Assembly (NCBI RefSeq): GCF_007655135.1
Contig: NC_045131.1
Location: 28,628,001 to 28,692,000, forward strand
Direction of reading: 5' to 3'
DNA: 64,000 bases
Source: Punica granatum
Lineage: Eukaryota > Streptophyta > Magnoliopsida > Myrtales > Lythraceae
How positions within the stretch are numbered: position 1 is the first letter of the stretch; every line of letters starts with the position of its first letter. Under the pieces are notes generated by a model. It was not told the DNA's origin, searched no databases, and saw nothing but the letters and a program-made list of their open reading frames with translations. The translations under genes were made by a program, and so were the position numbers. Shown here one piece after another: positions 57,966-64,000 of this stretch.

Positions 57966-59190
57966 GAATTCTTGGTTATAAATTAGGAAGTTATCGTTTT
58001 TATCTTATTATAAAAGTAATTATTAGCAAGTTATCGGACTATTGATTAAACCAATTTTTGATCAATATCCTTAATGTCAGCTAGCTTCTAACAAGTTGAC
58101 AAATTAATTGTATACATATGGAATTCGATCAATATCTACAATGGATCATAAGGTGCAAGCTTCCATATATGAATTAGCCTCGACAAATTTAACAGTTGTG
58201 AAGTCATTTGAATCATACTTCAAAACTTGTGAAGAGTAAATGTCAAGCTGATCATCATATATACTTGTTCACAACGAGTTGTTAGTGTGCATTTAATTGG
58301 GTTTTAAAATTTTGACTTCAAAGTTAACGAGCATGAAATATATAGGAGATCATAGGATTCAATCCCCTCCTTAACAAACACGGTCGAATTCATATCAAGC
58401 GGATCAATCAAGTGAGTCCTCTCATGTTTGATTTTCTTCGTTTGGTTTTACAATCGCATTTTTAAAATTTTAACTCTAACTTTAACTCTACTCACTACAT
58501 AACAAAAATCAACAACATAATTATTACATTTTCCTTTTTCTTCAATTTTTTAACCATTCAATTCAATTTTTAATAATAAATTCTTTCAACTATCCATTAC
58601 TTTTTCACAATTCAACAATACAATCATTATTTTTTCTTAAATATTCATTACTTTTTCATTACTTTTTTACACTTTTTCTCATAATTCAACAACACAATCA
58701 TTACAACCTAATTAAAATCAAAACTCAACTCTACTTAACTCTAAAACCAAACACACATGTCTCTAACCCAAACTAGACTTAAATTGGTTGAATATATTAG
58801 GATCGAATACTTAGTTATAATTAGGAAGCTATCGCAACTTTTATCTTATGATAAAAGTTATTAGAAAGTTATCACACTATTAATAAAATCAATTTTTTTA
58901 TCAGTATTCACAATATCAGCTAGCTTCTAACAAATTAACAGGTTGATTGTGCACATATCAAATTCAATCAAGATCTACAATGGATCATAAGGTATAAGCA
59001 GCCATGTATGAATTAGCCTCGACATATTAACTATTGTGAAACTATTTGATCATACTTTAAAGCTTGTAAAAAGTAAATGTCAACCCAGTCATATATATAT
59101 ATATATATATATATATTGAACACAATCTATCAACATGTTGATAGTGTATTGCCAGTACGCATTTGGTTGGATTTCAAAATTTTTGCTGGG
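57960..59190 (+). repeat. Direct repeat of about 400 bp within the CACTA element
   Basis: 57960-58310 and 58797-59180 match: TTATAAATTAGGAAG-TATCG, AATATCAGCTAGCTTCTAAC-type text, CTACAATGGATCATAAGGT and GAATTAGCCTCGACA. The repeat plus one 175-bp unit may be a higher-order duplication. Confidence 0.7.
58437..58757 (-). mobile_element. MITE family A, copy 2
   Basis: Inverted relative to the copy at 9597-9911. Ends CGTTTGGTTTTACAATCGC and AACTCTAAAACCAAACACAC. It lies in a 175-bp unit, between GATTTTC and TGTCTCTAACCC, which are adjacent in other units. Confidence 0.7.
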
Positions 59191-59548
59191 TGGAAAATTT
59201 CCCGCACAACTTTTTTTATTTATTTAAGACTTTAGGCGATGCTTGTAAACGCCAGCCTAGATATCCCTTTTCTAATGGTTGTCCATTTAGCCCTTGGCCA
59301 ATGTTTTTAGACGTCACCCAAGGTATTTTCAATTTCAAAAAAAATAAAATTTTAAACCTTTTTTTTAATTAATGTTGGCGACGATTCTTTAAGCGTCGGC
59401 ATAGGTAAACGTATGGCGACATTTCGTGAGTATGTCACCTAAAGTCCACCACACAGAATATTTCGCGACGCTTTTGTAAACGTCGCTCAAGAAAGGTTGC
59501 GAAAGGATCAATTTCTTGTCACGAGAAGATGTTAGCAATTAAATTATA

Positions 59549-61140
59549 TAGGTTAGTGTTCTGGATCCGGAACTGCTATAGGATACTTTTCCTGAATAGT
59601 TCCTGATCAGGAAACAGTTGATTGAACCCCTAAAAGTGGAAGTTGTTGATGTCTTTTAATTTGATTGAATTGATTTGCAGAACCAAACAACGGTATGATA
59701 GAGTTAAATAGTCCCGGTTAAATTCATGTTCACAATTTCAACGGACATGCCCTTGTATGCGCCTCTGTTTTCATCATTTCAACTAAATGCGCTTCACCTG
59801 TAGGATATGTCTTATCATCGGTTACATATATATAGCCGCGTATTTATTATTATTGGTCAAAGTTTATCATACGTTGTTCTTGCTGAGAGCTGGCATGTGA
59901 TCAGAGCCTTGCCTGTTTTCTTTATTTGTTCCTTTTTCGTCTCCAGTTTTATGGGTTAATATAAGATATATAGTCAGTCGTGTAATTATTCAACCTTTTG
60001 TAATTGAAGTTGTCCGCTATATTGCAGTATATCATATACCCCATGTATATATTAACGTGTTTTATGGGTTGATGCCTTCTAATTGGTGTGATCACATTTG
60101 TACAATTAGCACGTGTTCTTCATTTTTACTTTGCTATCAATTTTGCTGGAAAAAGCAATGAGGAGCAGTCTCAATTGCTCTTGGTAGAGTATTTGGTTGT
60201 GTGGGTGATTTCTAAATGCGATGATTAAGCATCATGTTTACCATTACCGTTTGAGTTTCAAACTCTTAATGATAAAACATCATGAACGTCACTTTGGCTT
60301 GAATCAATATGGTTGCGTACTGCATCTGATGTGTACTGATGGTGACAAGTTGAGTTGAATGTGATCACTTCCTCTATGTTATCCCTTTCTGTCCACTCTG
60401 AGCCTCCTGCAGATGTTCAAATGGATGTGTTATTCTCCTTCTGCAAAAGTTAGTTCTCTTACTCAATATAGTTTCCAAGATAGAAACGTCGCAATTAATT
60501 GATCTGTGTATGTACTGAACATTCTTTTGTCATGTATGTTTTGGTTCATTAGACATTGTAACTCGTCATGGTCCACGGGTTGACATTGTACTCATTTTCT
60601 TCTCTGGTTATTCGCCCAAAGAATGGAATACAATTCTTTGTTCTTGCTCAGGACATGGTAGTTTGCTGGGCGGAGAAAGTGACATCGCAGCTGCTAATTT
60701 GGTTATCTAATCACTGATTTGGATTGGATTTGGGTCAACTTACGGACATAACTGATAACCATTGTTTTGCTAGTCAAATGTTTTAAGCATTGTTTCAGTG
60801 CCTGAATAAATGATTTATCAATTTATTCTTTGAAACAAAGCCGCAAAATCCTCAATGCTTTTGCTCTGCCTATGCCATATAGAGAAATCCTCCTGATAAG
60901 GAAAGGCAAGATTCCTGGGCACTTGTGCTTATCCATCGAACAGCTATCTCCATTGGCAAAAAGCTCGGTGCCGTACGAGAGAGACGATGGTATCTCCAGT
61001 TATAGCCTCTATGAGATGTAATATATCTCTTCCCACCATTCCGGGGTGTGCGAGAGAGATGTAATATGCATATGGATCAATAGTGTATCTGGGATGGCAC
61101 GGTTGTATGTGGTCGACATAGGTACGAGCATGCCTTGAGG
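59549..61140 (+). repeat. Segmental duplication D, copy 2
   Basis: Counterpart of 12285-14040 in the same orientation, starting about 25 bp after the right end of the CACTA element. The U-box gene that precedes copy 1 is absent. It includes the short open stretch LPMPYREILLIRKGKIPGH (60874 region). The copy has small deletions. Confidence 0.85.
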
Positions 61141-62105
61141 CATACGAATTTATGGGTTCTGTCTATCCTTGATATGACACTGACTGAATTGATCTTTGTG
61201 GAAAACTCCACTCTCGTCGATGCTTCAACTCGACTCATCCGACTTTGCATCGATGAGAAGTTGGATATCTAATTTATATCAAAGACGAAGAATTGCCGGA
61301 CTCTTATTCCCAGAATATTCTGCTCTGACTTTAATAATTCAGTTTGAAATTGCCAATCAGGTGAGGCAAGCGGGCCCAACTTCGGGCCCAGCAATTTGAC
61401 AGAAAGAGAAGGGCCGAACTTCTTGGCCCATTTAAAGCAATTCCCAGAAATTTCAATGCGTATGAAATGTGCGAATGAAGCATTGCATTCAGCTTAACTG
61501 ATATAACTATATCATATGTGTTACACGTACGAACTTAAAATTTGCATACCGTTCAACTTCGCGAGCCACGTTAGGGCATTTGATGGACAGCTGCCCTGTC
61601 TTATGTGGAATTACGGAATATACGCATGTCAAAGAATGCTTCAAAAAGATTCATATATTTAATTTACAAAAAATGAGATCAGAAAATGAGAAGAGTACCA
61701 AAATTTTCAGCATACTTGAACGTAGGGACGTATCCCGACAGGACAATCAAACCTTTGACTGTGGGGGAGTTGTCAGCTTGCCCGTGAGCAAATCAGCAAA
61801 CTTCTTATTGATTTTTCTGCAAGAAAATACAGAAAAAGAAAAAGCACTTTTGTTTTTTTTAATATTAATAATATGTATATATATAGATTAATTTTTTGGG
61901 CAATACAATTTAGGCACGGGGGTAGTGGTGAGGACCGACATGAAAGAGGACCATTTCATTATAATGCTCCCGCTCTCTCAAAGCCCAACATGCTATGATT
62001 GATGATTTAGAAAATTATAAAAGGGATCAATAAGCAATGTGTGATCAATAAGCAATGTGCGATTATATACACAGGGGTTGCTATGGAAATTTAACATATA
62101 TTTGT
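61141..62105. other. Intergenic, nothing recognised
   Basis: Mixed-composition, non-coding DNA. The open frame at 61580-61891 has no recognisable domain and ends in hydrophobic low-complexity sequence. Confidence 0.45.
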
Positions 62106-62109
62106 TGAA

Positions 62110-62245
62110 AAAAAGAGTGTACCGTAGTAACGCACTCTTTTACCTGGTAATCAAATAATTCCAAGTTCGATTTTCGTAATATGACTACCACTCCTATATT
62201 AGCTCTATTTCATTATACTAGATCGTGACCTCCTTATAAAAAAAA
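62110..62245 (+). mobile_element. tRNA-derived SINE, second copy
   Basis: AGTGTACCGTAGTAACGCAC is the counterpart of the A-box region at 37757, CCTGGTAATCAAATAATTCC and AAGTTCGATTTTCG correspond to the B-box region, and it ends in CCTTATAAAAAAAACAAAAC. More diverged than the copy at 37745. The last 30 bases of the window (GTTGAAGTGGTAAGTAACCT) may begin a third. Confidence 0.5.
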
Positions 62246-63496
62246 CAAAACATATATTTGCTTCATTATTGTGTTAGTGGGTTGAATTGGTTTCCTCATT
62301 AAGTTGGAGATATAACTTCTCAAAACGCAGTTGCTTTAAAAGAAAATGGCGAATTTTTGGTGGTAGAAATTGACTTTTGTCAACACATAGAGAAAGTCGA
62401 AATTATTCGATTACGCCGAAATGTACAGAACAAGGAAAAAAATTAATACGTACGTTTTCTTTTTTTTCCTAGTAGCATATCAATTTATATAAATTTTTGT
62501 CCTTTTTCTTTTTATAATAGTGATCTTGAAATGTAACTAAAATATGCCCTGCATAGCTGCATATACCCCCAAAAAGAAAAGAAGAAAAAGAAAAAAATAA
62601 ATTGCAGTTAAAATATTTCATATTGCTTAATTAATGAATACATGTGCGCATTGCATGTGCCATTAACCAAAAGAAACGTCTGAAAGTTCTTTCTTTTCCT
62701 CAACGTATACCCTGATATTTGAAATTTAACATATCTCGACTAATCAAATTTAAATCGGGTCGATCAACTAAGAGTTAAAACTCTCATAAGCATGTATTTT
62801 TTGCATTTATAAGATTTTAAATTTGAGACTTTTTTAAGAGAAGCAAGTAGTAAATTGATTCAACCAAACTCATGTCGATAAATAATTGTTCCAAATTAAC
62901 TCATCAAAATAATGTACTTTCCAACGAGAAGATACGAGATAACAATTGAATGAATTTCTCTTACTGAGAAATCATTAGTTTAGCAGCAAAATGATTACAT
63001 GGAAGTCTATTGCACAGGTAGCCCCTAAAAAAAGTTTATAAAACAAAAAATGCATTCAAAAAGAACAAAAAGGGGTTCTCACCAGTAGGCATATTGCATT
63101 TGTACCTGTGGAACTTGGAGTATTATGTAATTTTCCTTTTTTGCGGTCTTTAAGTGCGCCCGACTACATTTAAACAATTTCAATGAATTTTAAAATGCCA
63201 TGGTCATGTTTTTGGATAAGTTGTTATTAGAAAGGACGATTAATGTAAATGATATAGAAAAAATAAGGGCAATGGTGAGAGGAGAGAAAGACGAAAGAGT
63301 AAGAGCGGAACGATGAGAAAAGTATGGGAGATGAGAAAATAATTCTTTTTTAATTACTAATTTTATTAGATATAATTTTGGAGATAAACAAACTCTGAAT
63401 TCTGTCTAAAATCGAAAATTTTAATCCTGAAACACTAATTCTAAAACCTTAAACCTCAAATTCCTAAAATCTAAAATCTTAACCCTAAAAACTAAT
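62246..63496. other. AT-rich intergenic DNA, nothing recognised
   Basis: No gene, RNA or transposon end identified. Confidence 0.5.
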
Positions 63497-63770
63497 CGTT
63501 TGGTTTTATAACACAATTTTAATTCTACTCCACTTATTTTCGATTCAACAACACAATTATTACATTTTTATTTTCTTCAATTTTTTAACCGTTCAATTTA
63601 ATTTTTAATACTAAATTCTCTCAATTATTCATTTTTTTTTCACAACTCAACAACATAATCATTACTTTCTCTAAACTATTCATTACTATTTCATACTTTT
63701 TTATCATAATTCAACAACACAATCATTACAAACTAATTAAAACAAAAACTCAACTCTAAAACCAAATACA
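63497..63770 (-). mobile_element. MITE family A, copy 3
   Basis: Ends CGTTTGGTTTTATAACAC and AACTCTAAAACCAAATAC, in the same orientation as copy 2. The shared interior ATTCAACAACACAATCATTA is present. Shorter than the other copies by about 40-50 bp. Confidence 0.65.
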
Positions 63771-64000
63771 ATTCTAAACCGTAAACTGTAAAAAAGAACC
63801 CGAAGCCCTAAAATTTCAGGTTTATGTTGTTTCAAATTTTTTCAGTTCAGGATTTCAAGTTTCAAAGTAATATTGGTTTTCTAGGAAAGTTCTTGGATTT
63901 TTTTTCCATATTATTTATGTCCATAATAAATGTTATTATATTAAGTAAAGATTTGACTAGAATACCAACAAGTTGTTGGTTGAAGTGGTAAGTAACCTCA

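Larger units (their letters stand above)
55644..59523. mobile_element. CACTA-type transposon, non-autonomous, carrying gene DNA
   Basis: Left end CACTATAAGAAGTTGAT; inverted right end CGTGACAAGAAATTGAT (the first bases are diverged). AGA flanks both sides (55641-55643 and 59524-59526), matching the 3-bp duplication of CACTA elements. Subterminal regions (55660-55995 and 59220-59510) are full of GCGACG-TTT-CGTCGC-type direct and inverted motifs, distinct from those of the CACTA remnant at 14 kb. The interior has no transposase but holds a zinc-finger gene fragment, an array of about 175-bp repeats, a larger direct repeat and a MITE. Confidence 0.7.

Noticed and set aside
61580..61891. Open frame as a gene
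   Set aside because: No recognisable domain, ends in AT-rich hydrophobic text, and there is no promoter or intron signal.

Overview
This is nuclear DNA from a flowering plant, almost certainly a eudicot. The evidence is plant-type spliced genes, a U-box/ARM E3 ligase, type I MADS-box and GH35 beta-galactosidase relics, and a dense load of plant transposons: Athila-type Gypsy, Copia, TRIM, CACTA, PIF/Harbinger, Mutator-like, hAT-like, Helitron-like and SINE. The sequence does not fix the species. Only one gene looks intact and ordinary, the single-exon PUB8-like U-box gene at 10947-12065. The rest is broken gene copies and mobile DNA. Layout: 1-10.2 kb is AT-rich, with a TRIM at 457-969, a degenerate short repeat at 1.64-1.99 kb, and a tandem segmental duplication (about 3.7-5.5 kb against 8.3-10.1 kb) split by a nested Helitron-like block (5485-8120). 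10.2-14.0 kb holds the PUB8-like gene and its downstream sequence, which recurs at 59.5-61.1 kb. 14.07-16.7 kb is a CACTA remnant with minus-strand Ptta/En/Spm transposase fragments. 17.2-18.9 kb is the 3' half of a beta-galactosidase pseudogene. 20151-24890 is a PIF/Harbinger element with TTA target duplications, holding broken MYB/SANT-like and DDE transposase genes plus a minus-strand exon that looks captured. 26.4-29.1 kb has a MITE, a second TRIM and a MADS pseudogene whose 5' flank carries a 682-bp foldback element with a 9-bp target duplication. 29.8-32.8 kb has a Helitron-like end, a truncated Copia element and a third TRIM-like tail. 34.1-35.2 kb has two MITEs. 37-40 kb has further beta-galactosidase tail relics and a SINE. 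The most striking region is 39.9-53.9 kb: a second MADS pseudogene split by a 3023-bp solo LTR (40755-43777) and, 20 bp further on, a 9.4-kb Athila-type retrotransposon (43803-53241). Each insertion has a near-perfect 5-bp target duplication, and the uninterrupted target survives in the paralog at 28.5 kb. The Athila 3' LTR keeps only about its last 95 bp. The rest is replaced by a spliced-gene-like segment whose second copy (54548-55340) lies outside the element, and only the inner copy carries a Harbinger-type MITE. 55644-59523 is a second CACTA element that carries a C2H2 zinc-finger gene fragment and an array of about 175-bp repeats. 61.2-64 kb holds only a SINE and a MITE. The elements date one another: paralogous copies give empty sites for the Helitron-like block, the foldback element, two MITEs, the solo LTR and the Athila element. 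Nothing here is a demonstrated new system. The best leads are the nested MADS locus with its shared TGA-ATG break, the LTR-replacing segment, and gene capture by the CACTA and Harbinger elements.
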